Assembly (NCBI GenBank): GCA_003439945.1
Contig: QVRM01005676.1
Location: 143,507-207,506, forward strand
Reading direction: 5' to 3'
Source of the DNA: Dermanyssus gallinae
Lineage: Eukaryota; Arthropoda; Arachnida; Mesostigmata; Dermanyssidae
Length of the DNA: 64,000 bases
A program made the translations under genes and the position numbers. Position 1 is the first letter of the stretch. Each line of letters starts with the position of its first letter. Below the pieces are notes generated by a model. The model searched no databases, was not told where the DNA came from, and saw nothing but the letters and a program-made list of their open reading frames with translations. Below, in pieces: positions 12,601 through 21,400 of this stretch.

Positions 12601-14539
12601 ATTCTACAGTAGCATAGGGTTAAAGCAGAAACAGCTTAAGTATAAGTGTTAGATCGTGCAATAAGTTCGTAGTAAATTAAATAGTGTTTTATTTTATCCA
12701 AAATAAGAATTACAACAATAAATTAATAAAGAATGTATTCTCCGTTGCTTTTACGCCCCCATCCCACCTCTCGGCCAATTGTTGATTTTATTTAGTCAGA
12801 AGGGGCTCCCAGGACAGGAGAACAAATTACGGGAATACATATATGTGAGTTTGCCAACGACAAGTCCACACCAAAGAAAGAGAATAAACATCCCCCTTAC
12901 GGCAACCACAAAATGCAGGGTATGAGGGGGCAGGGAGGCTTAATACCTTTACCACCAACTTTAACTTGAAAGTGACGGTCACCCAAAAATTTTCTTGTAC
13001 ATGGCACTATATGGATGTGTATACCTAAACATTCAATTTAACAAATGTTCTATTGTTGAATTAATGCGCTTGATGGTACCTAGGTTGCAATATCTTCAAT
13101 TTTCCAATGCCCCAATTTGTTTGACTCAAACCGTGGCTTTAATAAAATATAATTATCAACGATCACTTCTATGGATCACTGACCTAACGGACAGATCATT
13201 CCGTATGAACGTAATTGCCTTGGGCCTGTTTTATTTTGTAAGTTCATTTTAACTATTACGGTTATAATTCCTCACGGCGCCACTTGCAAAGTATACGCTG
13301 ACAATTTAAAAATCTGTACTAGGTCAGATATCCCTCACAACACATGATACACCACATTGTCCAATGGTGCGTTGAAAACGATATGCATATTTCACTATCA
13401 AAATGCATTGGCTAAAATATGGAAGCGAATAGATAATAAGGAGCATAATCGATTTTTGTCTAGAAGGGGGTGCTGAGCCATACCGTGCTCAAAATGAACT
13501 TTCCTGGGCTTTCTTCAACAATGATTCACAATTAAGAAGAAACCCCCTAAGCGAACAAAACGATTCTATGCATGTTTACGCTTTCAAAACATCCAGACAA
13601 ATCTGAAATTTAGACGAAAAATAAAGGATTTTATCTGAACAGCCTTTATTCCTATGCATGGTATTCCTCGTAGAACATTGCAAGAGCGGCCTAAATGACC
13701 ACTGCCACACAACCAAGGAGTTCATCAAACGTAAAAAGAATATAATAAAAATGCATACCCATACTAGCAAACTGGTTCTAGACATGCACATATAAGTTAA
13801 TGATCTAAAACTATTTATGTAAGGAAATGTGTACTGATAGATGTATATATATATGGTGTACCTGTTTAAAACTGACCTGAAAACATACGGCCCGAGTTCG
13901 CGTACAACGGCTGGTTTTCCCTTTAGTAGATCATCATAATTAGTTAAATTAAACGCGTATAGAGTCCAGAATCGATATATAGGGCTGAGAAAAATCGTTG
14001 CTACTGTAGACTGCTTTAGCAGAGGTCCAGGACGTTCCTGAGATATAGCTTTCATTGTCCAAATAAGTAGACCAACATCTATTAAGACGACAACCGCCGC
14101 TGCAACACAAACATGCGCAGAGCAAACAGTAATTACATCCGTCTACTAACAAGCTTTCTGGTTCACTGAACCCAATAGATTGTAAGTAAAAGTAATAATT
14201 AAGCGCGAGCTAGCAGCGACTCAGCGGTGTAATTATGCAGACTTCACCACCACAGCTGTATGTTGTCGGCAAGATCTTTGGTCCACTATGCATTTTTATT
14301 GCAACGGACACAGTGCGTGGGCAGCTTTTTTTTAGGGGACTAACGGGGAAATGCGGTTCGCGACGCCACGGCAGGAAAGCTCAACTGCAAATGTGGGTTG
14401 TTCAAACACAGGCTCTTACGTACTGAGACAATAAAGGAGTGAAGTTGTCGAAAAGAACTGCGAATACTCGAACTGCACCATAATATGCAGCATTGGGTCA
14501 CTTACTAAACATCTGTAACGGCACAATGCTTGGCTTCAT
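2143..14539 (-). CDS. CD36-family class B scavenger receptor, gene B (partial model)
   Basis: Gene B is a minus-strand paralogue of gene A. Five exons are recognised: 14539-14506, 14099-13877, 12466-12227, 8664-8494 and 2387-about 2143. Junction phases are 1, 2, 2 and 2 after exons 1-4, identical to gene A. Exon 6 starts in the same phase as its gene A counterpart. The model gives a short N-tail, TM1, the LGPYVFR motif and the CD36 ectodomain up to the first part of the cysteine region. The small exon corresponding to gene A exon 5, and exons after 6 (PHFLY region, second TM), were not found. CD36 proteins bind lipids, lipoproteins or other hydrophobic ligands at the plasma or lysosomal membrane; the ligand here is unknown. 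Introns hold several LINEs and a SINE. Whether the gene is functional cannot be judged. Confidence 0.7.
2802..2863. repeat. (TA)n microsatellite
   Basis: About 31 uninterrupted TA units directly abut the 3'-end sequence of the LINE fragment at 2870-3600. Confidence 0.98.
2870..3600 (-). pseudogene. R1-like LINE 3'-terminal part with 3' UTR
   Basis: On the minus strand from 3600, the frame encodes 'LNHYLTQVLTGHGDFQTYLF' then 'CVYC-x9-H-x4-C', the LTGHGxFxxYLxxxxxxxxxxCxxC...H...C motif close to the C-terminus of R1-type ORF2 proteins. Further frames continue with interruptions down to about 3070. The last part, 2870-3010, is a 3' UTR that recurs at 44220-44340 (minus) and 33640-33782 (plus), with shared blocks such as 'CTTTTACGCAC' and 'GTGTGGGACTCGA'. 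(TA)n arrays lie on both sides. The copy is inactive. Confidence 0.75.
3601..3649. repeat. (TA)n microsatellite
   Basis: About 24 TA units begin exactly at the 5' edge of the LINE fragment (minus sense). With the array at 2802-2863, they bracket the LINE remnant. Confidence 0.98.
3650..5507. other. Intron-like/unique sequence without recognised gene
   Basis: AT-rich 3650-4080, then mixed-composition DNA to 5507. A 73-codon minus frame at 4640-4419 has no family resemblance. In the gene B model this lies between exons 4 and 6. The missing exon 5 of gene B (expected about 45 nt) should be in 2390-8490, but I could not locate it by eye. Confidence 0.5.
5508..5766 (+). repeat. Dispersed repeat B, copy 1 (partial)
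   Basis: This shares long near-identical blocks with 34180-34740 (same orientation), 20765-21375 and 22915-23345 (opposite), and 63060-63245. Diagnostic blocks are 'TCGTGGCCCATTCGAGGGCT', 'CCGGACGGTTAACGCCCCGG' and 'GACGCCTGCTGCCTTGG'. No protein is encoded. It is probably a non-autonomous transposable element; its class is unknown. Confidence 0.85.
5823..5921. repeat. Two adjacent perfect inverted repeats
   Basis: The first hairpin has 17-bp perfect arms at 5823-5839 and 5849-5865 with a 9-nt loop. The second has 24-bp perfect arms at 5870-5893 and 5898-5921 with a 4-nt loop. The right arm of the second ends in the 5' start of the SINE that follows ('GAGCCCGGTGGC'), so its left arm is an inverted copy of the SINE head. 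Confidence 0.95.
5906..6082 (+). mobile_element. tRNA-derived SINE, copy 1 (diverged)
   Basis: Plus-strand copy of the element seen on minus at 10289-10465 and 60960-61141. The tRNA-like head ('GAGCCCGGTGGCGTGGT'), a decayed B box region and the shared tail 'TCTTGGCTGAGGGTCAGCCC' are all present. The B box has mutated relative to the other copies (GGCTCCAAGCC instead of GGTTCGAGCCC). Its 5' end is fused to an inverted copy of itself (see the hairpins at 5823-5921). Confidence 0.8.
6083..6519. other. Unique AT-rich sequence
   Basis: No ORF, repeat family or splice-supported exon recognised between the SINE and the LINE. Confidence 0.5.
6520..8340 (+). mobile_element. 5'-truncated APE-type LINE (same family as 27.86-32.89 kb)
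   Basis: Contains the RT domain of ORF2 and a short 3' region ending near an A-run at 8323-8331. Upstream of the main ORF, 6674-6871 in another frame continues the RT-proximal linker ('RARRSAVALQKIFAAKDTIP'), so there is one frameshift near 6830. No endonuclease or ORF1 is left. It lies in intron 4 of gene B, antisense to that gene. Confidence 0.85.
6615..8264 (+). CDS. LINE ORF2 fragment: reverse transcriptase, 549 codons open
   Basis: The frame is open for 549 codons and holds a full set of non-LTR RT motifs. In order: 'ACGLDGIYNEHLK' (about residue 97), 'IPKGKGCPSDPSSWRGIS', 'LPDEQHGFRTGRST', motif A 'FLDLKAAFNS', motif B 'GFAQGDNISPLLF', and the catalytic 'YADD' (about residue 318) followed by thumb sequence. 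The first roughly 75 residues are out of frame relative to the true protein. The C-terminus departs from the relative at 31819-32799 after 'RAMTDDGY', losing the final Cys/His cluster. It would copy LINE RNA at a nicked target, but the truncated copy is unlikely to be autonomous. The A and C motif aspartates are intact. Confidence 0.85.
   Translation: MEAERAPHIWLSHGTPTRSTCPIEPDALQSHFKKSSRPRIRFQRTSLNIPVYGPRWTNFCEMFLKFLKSLKLYLREKDFCIAEIYEAIAHLPTRKACGLDGIYNEHLKSAFVLTPQWTFLFNACLAQERVPANWRDCVMSVIPKGKGCPSDPSSWRGISKKSCVYKLLSTLLVRRLTPSLEFRGVLPDEQHGFRTGRSTISACQKRIEEVQSTLARRGQPLLSIFLDLKAAFNSGSRLIVLEKLAESAVPLRILELLRTILQKNMISIDNRVVIRDSLEQTTGFAQGDNISPLLFAALISDLPSRITTRHPLVKVIMYADDLVMFSTSRHHLQEAIATMTKYVSEVGLAINNSQTEALKFRRGGRLAASDEPRLGGAPVKYMNSFTYLHITLTTTGTAVRLRVEQRVRKALIASTHGVQLNQRHLNMSDLATLERVKPAFLKRVLGLHSSARNRLVHVLAGTSLFVEDTQKMYGLQETGAYKAFVQLQEDKLANIDPDIFITRAMTDDGYHHQLCSAEGFHDPVLTADVNIVILNALNITVLFAGALGL
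8494..8664 (-). CDS. Gene B exon 4 (CD36 ectodomain)
   Basis: Acceptor 'gggtacag' (minus) precedes 8664 and donor 'gttgag' follows 8494. One base, 56 codons and two bases give the same phases as gene A exon 4. The translation includes 'FYDAFLAKNDIAYRRFGFSK' and ends 'VYTDTARVNQIYRIDDN', which aligns with gene A 'FKIHTTAGSVNQLISVDGT'. The donor is weak (gttgag), but it is the only one that keeps the conserved phase. Confidence 0.7.
8665..9524. other. Intronic AT-rich sequence with (AAT)n
   Basis: Intron 3 of gene B in the model. It contains an (AAT)n array at about 9019-9045 and no recognised exon or element. Confidence 0.5.
9525..11060 (+). pseudogene. LINE of the 'LRLG/HGLSC/RPDG' family, copy 1, interrupted by a SINE
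   Basis: Begins in the RT thumb ('GLQLNVSKCELLITSSD'), continues through 10057-10290 ('TTLRIVAGLRLGVAV'), is interrupted by the SINE at 10289-10465, then resumes with sequence equivalent to the H-C-R-C-G region of the copy at 37575-38330 and the terminal 'PVAIETMGAMGE' and 'QRVLIEVQR' motifs (10837-11058). Several frameshifts. In intron 3 of gene B. Confidence 0.75.
10289..10465 (-). mobile_element. tRNA-derived SINE, copy 2, with target-site duplication
   Basis: On minus, the 5' head 'GAGCCCGGTGGCGTGGTGGC' is followed by 'GGGTTCGAGCCCC', which contains the Pol III B box consensus GGTTCGANNCC. The tail ends 'GGCTGAGGGTCAGCCCG'. It is flanked by 14-bp direct repeats, 10275-10288 and 10466-10479 (AGGGG[T/G]GGCCGTAT, one mismatch), confirming retroposition into the LINE at 9525-11060. 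Confidence 0.92.
11061..12226. other. Intronic sequence, nothing recognised
   Basis: AT-rich intron 3 DNA of gene B between the LINE remnant and exon 3. No ORF or repeat identified. Confidence 0.5.
12227..12466 (-). CDS. Gene B exon 3 (CD36 ectodomain)
   Basis: Acceptor 'atacag' before 12466 and donor 'gtaagt' after 12227. The 240 nt are one base, 79 codons and two bases. The AG of exon 2 plus the first G makes Arg, completing GPYVFR, followed by a lysine-rich start, 'FRNGSLQFDHLETFFFRPSL', 'TTINYAIMLY' and 'VRTTVNEYFFTG'. This follows the CD36 pattern V.F..NGTV.F.....F.F.P..S.G. The length and both phases match gene A exon 3. Confidence 0.88.
13260..13740 (+). pseudogene. CR1-like reverse transcriptase remnant
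   Basis: Near 13285 a frame reads 'AKVYADNLKICTRSDI', a decayed YADD-K motif of CR1/Jockey-type RT, with degenerate thumb sequence in shifting frames to about 13740. Lies in intron 2 of gene B, antisense to it. Confidence 0.55.
13877..14099 (-). CDS. Gene B exon 2 (TM1 and start of ectodomain)
   Basis: Acceptor 'gtgttgcag' precedes 14099; donor 'gtcagt' follows 13877. Two leading bases (CG) complete the split codon of exon 1, as in gene A. It encodes the hydrophobic segment 'AVVVLIDVGLLIWTM', then 'YRFWTLYAFNLTNYDDLLKG' and 'VRELGPYVFR'. The N-terminal TM, aromatic strand and ELGPYVFR motif are diagnostic of CD36 proteins. Confidence 0.9.
14506..14539 (-). CDS. Gene B exon 1 (start codon, N-terminal tail)
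   Basis: ATG at 14539 encodes MKPSIVPLQMF and ends with one base before donor 'gtaagt', giving phase 1, exactly as needed by exon 2. Gene A exon 1 (MKHFIPT + 1 base) has the same organisation, which supports this very short exon. Any 5' UTR exon was not identified. Confidence 0.78.
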
Positions 14540-17279
14540 CACTAAAATTGCAAGCGCAGCGGCTGACAACAACACGATGGGAGCATACAAACGACTACAA
14601 ACCGTTTAAATATTAGCGTTCTGCTATATACCGTTGTTACAAACAAAATACTGCCATAACATTTTACACTCACGCCTTTGTTTAGCCAGTTTAGGCGCAA
14701 TAACCCAAAAAGAAGAACCAAATATAGAACAGTTAAGTTACCTGCAATATGCTTGGTTTTTCTTTTGGTATTCCGAAAGTAGCAAATGTTTCTTCGCGCA
14801 TATATAACTCGTGATCTGCTCGTCACATCAGATCGATAACGAAGCGCCCAACGGCTAAAATTTGTCAACAGTATTGTCAACTATAGAATCACATATTAAA
14901 CACCAGTCGTCTGCCCACCCCACTAACCGCGAACTGCAAACACTTAAAACAATCCGGGGGGAGGCGCGTCCCCCCCCCCCGCCAATGTGTTAGCTTGTTT
15001 GAGCTGGCGAGCCGTTCGGCGTCGATCTACGCGAGTCTACGCGAATCGAAGAATGTAGGAGTTTGCGGGTCCCTTCATACCCAGAGACTGTACTGAATGG
15101 AGAACATTGATGAGCGCAGCTGTTATTGGAAACGATACATCAAAACACGTATAAATAATTAATTGCTGGGAAGTTCTCTGTAAGATCTTTGGTCAAATCT
15201 GCGGTACTGATTTAACTGTTACTGCTGCACATTGCTAAGATTAAACTAACGCGTGTCTATGACCACAGTATCATCTAATACCAATTTCTGTTTCGTACTA
15301 AATATTTGCGTCAAAACAATTAAATAGAGATCGTGAAAACTGCCGTTAGATACAAAATCCATTACGGAACCTACGCCTTTGATATTTCGCTGTATGATGC
15401 GAAGCGGGGCCCTTACTAGTGGGACGCGGTGGCGTTTGGTATGAAATGCCTCGTAGTCTGCAATGTGGCTTCTACGTGCTCCATCATAGTTTCCCAAAGT
15501 TTCCAGTTGTAGTTGTTTTTTTTCTGTTGCTGAACCTCTTTATATATTGGACTCTCAGAAGAGCATGTCCCACGTTGGTGGTCTTTGCTAATTCTACAGC
15601 CTGGCTAGTTTCGCCTTCGTTATTAAGTTTCTTATTAGCTTTGTTCGCTTTCTGCCCAACGCCTACTGATTGTGATATTTTAGGTTGGCCGGACGCGTTT
15701 GTACACCCTGCTGCACTCAAGGCTTAGTGATAATTAGTACTTAATTAAACCGAGCGTTTGTAGACGCTTCAGTTCGTCATTTGCCTCTCTACACTCTCTT
15801 GAGAGTACAAGCACTAACAGCACAAAAAGCGTGGCGGTACGAATGTCTTGTCTTAGCCACACTGCAAATAAGTTAACAGCAGAGATCAATTCTTCACTTT
15901 CAGAGTCAAAGCATTCTCTTTATTCAGGGTGGTAAATCAACTGGTAGGCAAATTTGGCCTTCTCTTCCAGGAGAATGCACGCATATCATGCAAGATATCC
16001 GGTTGGGTTGTTGGTTAAAGCCGGACAGAACACAAACGTTGAGCTCAGTTCAAACATCCTATGAATGCCACTCAGCCTTGGGCATTCCGAGTCTCGTGTG
16101 CGCCACGAGGACAGCATGGCCGTCCGACGTTATATATATCTACGTATGGCGGTTGAGCTGCAAGAGTACACTACGGGTGCAAAATCCGCCGTTACTTTAT
16201 TTATGTTGAGCTGACGACGGAGAAGACACCTCTAGGTATTTCGTGACTCCGTAAAAATAGCCACATCCGCTTAAAGTGAGCAATTTAAGTGAAAGTTAAT
16301 TAGGCAACGACAGTATTAAGTGAATTATGTATTTTTTACCGGTTCGGGGCTACACACCATCTGTCCTACCTAAATTGTAGGAGCTGCAGGATGTATCGGC
16401 ACCTGTGCAAAATTATCCTAATTCGCTATGGAACGAGCAGATCCTGAATAATAAAGATACATTTAAAATAAAATAAAAAATTATTTGAAAAAATATATTC
16501 TTTAAAATTAATAAACGCAAAATTTAAAATAAAATAAAAATATATTTGAAAGAATATGTTCTCTAAAGTTAATAAACGCAGCACGTTAAAAAATTGACAA
16601 CGCAACGATTTTGACCCGGAACCACCTATTGTTAAAATAATGAAATATTGAATGGTAACTCCGGATTTTCACAAAATTTGAGGTACAGCACACAAACGCA
16701 AATTTTACGGTAATTGCTGAGAGCAGAACTGTCACAGTCCGCATAACAATAGAATAATATATGCTGACTGGCGTGAAATGTCTGGTTGTGGATCTCCGGA
16801 ATACCGTGTTTCCAAGGCAGTGAGAGCTATAGAAAGTTTTAAGTGAAGTCAAAAAACCTTTATTTAAGGATCATGTATGCCTAAGTACACATTGTTTTTT
16901 ACAAAAATACAATTGAATATAACTATAACAAAAATCTGGTCTGTCGATTTCGCAGACTTAGTGGAGCTCTCCACGATGTGTTGTTTATCCTCACTAAGCG
17001 CGCAACTACTAGTAATATTTTTTACACTGCGATATAATCCACGAAACTCTTAGACATGCACCCAGTCCGTTACAGTACAACTCACTTTAGTAACGCATCA
17101 GAACCATCGATATAAGCTACATAACACGGACCGCAGCAAGTTCACCTCCATCCATCAGTGTTGATCGGCTAATCAACGGAGTCTCTGTCAGAGTCACCCA
17201 TTAGTTACAGGGAGGTCTTCCAGGCCAAGCAAAAAGGAATAAAACCTTTCGTTTTTATTTCGTTTGAAATTAAGACTTT
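14540..17279. other. Intergenic region between divergent CD36 genes, left part
   Basis: Contains the 5' flank of gene B, a C-rich tract near 14970-14980, AT-rich DNA and a tandem duplication at 16461-16580. No other protein family is recognised. Promoters for both genes should be somewhere between 14540 and 18388, but no unambiguous core element was seen. Confidence 0.5.
16461..16580. repeat. Tandem duplication, about 60-bp unit x2
   Basis: Two AT-rich units, 16461-16519 and 16520-16580, both begin with 'ATTTAAAATAAAATAAAAA' and end with 'TTAATAAACGCA', with scattered substitutions. Confidence 0.85.
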
Positions 17280-17900
17280 AAAGACACGTCTCATAATTGG
17301 CCTGGTTTTCTTGCAATATTTAACAGATGCCTAGATGAAGGCCATATCTCTAATATGGCGGCACATATAGGGTCATCCCAAACAGAAAAAGTAGCTCTAC
17401 TGATGCCCAATCTTAACGGGGCATTGCCAAGAGAGTAGTTTATAAAATTTTGATATTGGTGCTCACTAAATGTATTTCGACAATACTCCCTTACAAGCAC
17501 ATGCTTCCGCGTAAGCAGCATGGTTTCCGTAAAGGGAAGTCTGCTACATCAGTATGCACGGAATTATAATCCCAAGTGAAGAGCAACCTGGAACGTCATA
17601 AATCGTAGAGAGAGAGTTTCTATATGCTATTTTGTTGATCTAAAGGTCGCGTTTGTCACTGTTCTGTGTAATACTGTACTCCAGAAGCACGCTAATGCAG
17701 GTATAGGCCCCAAGACACTAACCCGCCGACTGTGGGCATAACATCGTTGTTTAGACCACTAATTATGCTCAGAGTGACAATTTTAGCCTTCCGCGTTTAT
17801 CTTTGTTTTCCAGCAACCTGCCATCAATCATTCACAAGAAACAGGATACGATCGGCATTATAATTTACGCCGACATGCGGTCAGTTACTTTGTCTTTAGA
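17280..17900 (+). pseudogene. CR1-like RT remnant
   Basis: In shifting plus frames the sequence shows 'FLAIFNRCLDEGHISN', the F-N-x-C/S-L-x-x-G motif of LINE RT, then 'QHGFRKGKSATSVCTEL' near 17518 and a decayed 'IIIYAD' near 17860. The order and spacing fit RT domains 1 to 5. Many stops and frameshifts. It occupies the intergenic space upstream of gene A. Confidence 0.6.
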
Positions 17901-18388
17901 GAGTACAGAATAAAGAAAACTAACATTACCTTTATTGTGTTTTTGTTCCTGATACGGGCTTTGCTCTTGCTACAGAGAAGACTTGGAATCTCGTTTTTAC
18001 CTTAATAGCTCTAATAAACATTCGGTACCTTTCTTGTTTCCAATATATGCCTCAATGTTTTTTTATTTATTCAGAAGTATTGAATTGTTGAACAAGCTCT
18101 AAATATTTCAGCAGTAAGGCCTTTTGAACGCATATAAAGTTGCCACCCATGGCGGGAATTTTTTGCAGTTCATTTCTATTAAATGGTATTCATATAGTTA
18201 AAACAACCAGTGCGATCATTGTAAGAAGTATAGTTACGCTCTGGCTAGTCGAAACACTATATATTGTCCGGATAAAGCTATCGGGTCATTCGTTGTTGGC
18301 GCGTGTCGTGTCAGCGTTCTCTGGTTCTATTTAGCTTAACTGGTGGAACTAATTATTTGTGGACTTACTCAGCGATTCTGCATTCAAC

Positions 18389-18410
18389 ATGAAGCACTTT
18401 ATTCCCACCG
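18389..18410 (+). CDS. Gene A exon 1 (start codon)
   Basis: ATG AAG CAC TTT ATT CCC ACC G precedes donor 'gtaagt'. It encodes MKHFIPT plus one base, phase 1, which exon 2 needs (it starts with CG). It parallels gene B exon 1. Confidence 0.78.
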
Positions 18411-21400
18411 GTAAGTAAATTAGTTGAATTATTTCGAATACACCGTTTCGATACAAAGAAAACGTACTGAATCCAGCCACCTTCTTTTTTGGCTGAAAGC
18501 CTGTGATTTGTTTAATGAAATTGTAGCGGAAGGCTAAGCATGTCGCCAGGCCCTCTCTGCAGTTCAAAGGTAGACATAGATAATGGTAAACAAGATCCAA
18601 ATTTCGATCGTCACAGCGCACACTGGCTGAACAGGCCCCCTAATCCACGTCCTCCAGAGTTGAAAAACCGAGCACCAGAAATTATAAGATTGATTTGTTT
18701 GTCGATGCAAGCGAGGAACAGCTTTATGAGCTAGTGAAGCAGCCTAAAGCTAAAGATACCGCGCACAGTGGCCCACGAATGTTTTATTCTGGTGTGGAAG
18801 GCTAAAGTCAAGCGGGGCAGACAGGAGGTCGAGCCTGTATTAATTTTCTTGCACTTTATTCTGGTCCTGCATGTAACACTAGCAATGTATACACCAGGTA
18901 CCTAGTGCATGGCTCTTACGTCTTTACTGTCAGTCGCAACAATTCGGCCAATTCATTGTCCTCTGAAGAGGCGATGATGGTTTTAAAGAAACTCGAGCTT
19001 CGCGTTCGTCGAGGCTTACTCAAGATTAAGGTGCAATGCCTGTTGAATACCAGTCAGGCACGTGACAAGATTACACTTATTTGAGACTGGATTTGGTTAC
19101 CAAAAGCAGTGCCGATAGTCAATGGTGGCGAAATACTAGAAGTGCACTGCTTTGGCGATCAGACAACTGTGCCGGACTTATTTGCTTTACTGGACTTTCT
19201 ATGCAAGCAGTTTCCATAGATCAGCAATTTTCGTATTGCCTAATTATCGCACCAAGAAAAGCTGATGTACATTTTAAGCGAATTTAGCCGCAATCCTTTC
19301 AAGGTGTTTAAAGAGTCCGACGACTGTGTTGTACCACTATAAGCTTCAAAATCCAGCGTGAACTGTGACGCAGAGCCTAATTGTCGTATTCGTGGAGGAC
19401 ATTTTTTCTCGTGAGTGAGATTGGTTCGAGCGGCCAGCACTTTTAACATCCGGAAGGCTTCATCTTTAAATCAGTAGGCGGTGTGTCCTCGCACTACACG
19501 AGGCATATAAACACAAACGGACCCACCAACCAGCTTATCACCAACTCAAGCAACACGTGAGCGCAGCACTTGTTGTTTAAGTCGGTTTTATGATTCAATC
19601 ATTTACAGACATTTGCAAATCGTGCGATCAGGCGTCTATTCTCATAACTGCAGCGTATCCACAATTGTTTGGGTCTCATAAAACAGCTGGACAATGTCTG
19701 CCATTTTATGGATGAATGAAACATATTGCTTTATTCATGAGTACTTGCAAATACGTTGGAAAGCATACATAACAGTGTCTTGAGGTGGGCTACCTCCTAT
19801 AGCACAGGGCTATATCACAGTTAATGTGCTCGTTGCATCGAATAGAAGTAAATAACAAAAATAAAAGTGTATATAATTACATCAAGAAAGAATCGTATTT
19901 TTATAATCATATTCGATTTAACTCTAGGTAAGCCTTAACTTACGACTAAATCGTTATTCTTGGCACTGGGTACTTTACCTCTGAGTTTGCCTGTGAGTTT
20001 TACCTCTTCTATCTTGCTAATCTTTTTCAGCGTTGGGATCTTTTACATTCTGTGTGGCTATGGCTCTCTGGGTCGTTGCTACACTGCAAATGAAACGTTT
20101 CACAGCCCCAGCTTTTGAAGAAGGCTCGTGGCTGGCCGACTTGTTTACTCGACCGCCCGCGCCGTCATATAAATACCTTTACGTGTTTAACTACAGCAAT
20201 TATGACGAGTGGATGGTTGGAAACGAGTCTAACCTAAACTTGACTGAACTCGGACCGTATGTGTTCAGGTAAGTCTGCCATTTAAAATTGAAAAATCGTT
20301 ATTACTTTTAAATATTTTTGCCACGTCGGGTTAGAAGATCGATACACATACTTTTCGATACCTCTTGCTGTGTGTCAGAAATTCCTAAACAAGCAAAAGG
20401 ATCGAGGGCCACGCTTTCACGGTCTACACCTGTACTGAAAGCTAAGATCAAGCCAGCATTTACCCTTCTGCTCTATGCGAGATTTCTGTTCTCGCTGAGC
20501 TGGCCTTACACACCTGCGTTATTTTTTGACAGATGTACCGGCCTAGTCAAACTCCCCACCTGACTATATCCTCAATATTTGTCTAAAACATGGAAATCCC
20601 ATTTTGATTTCCTCCATCAATCAATTTCTAACAAAGTTGATTGATGGACAGTGTTAGAGAAACATTAAGGAGTAGTTGTATTGAGTAAGTAAACAATAGG
20701 AGTAGTGTTATTAAGTAAAGAAACAATAGGAGTAGTGGTATTTCATTGATGACATTGGCCTATGGCAAAGCGCCCGTCAGCCCGAATAGACGGGCCAGCA
20801 GCTCCCTCCCATCGAGGTTCGGAATGGAGTTACCACACTACTCCTACCCGTCAATCGGACGCGATCACCTCGCGATTCCGCGTTACACTCAGAAATATAC
20901 ACTAGCCCCCCCACCCCTCCCAAAGGAAGGACCGACCACTCCACTCGAGCAGGGTGGATCCAACCGCTGCGAAGGGCAGCTGTGGACCCAGATGGCCCTC
21001 TCGCCGGTAGGTCTGCGTCCATGTGGCCAACTCGCTCGCGTTGTGCCTATTAATCCAAGGCAGCAGGCGTCCGGAGTCGGTACCACCGGGTTGCTAAAGC
21101 CCGGGGCATTGACCGACCGGCCCGGGTGCGTGTCGTGTGCAGCACATTTCTAAATTTAAAATAACCTTAACGGCCCCCTAATGGGCCACGACAGTATGAC
21201 AATAAAGACTTCGTTGCCACACAATCTATGTCGCATGCCTTGCTTCCCGTGGCAACAAATTGGGAGTTTATGCAGTCTTACGAACTTTCTATTGTCACGT
21301 GAAGGTCCCCGCAGTACGCGTAATTTGTGCGGACATCAACGCAGGAAAGAGTCATAGTTACTCCTACCGTCAGCGTCAGCAACAAAAAGCAACGCGACAG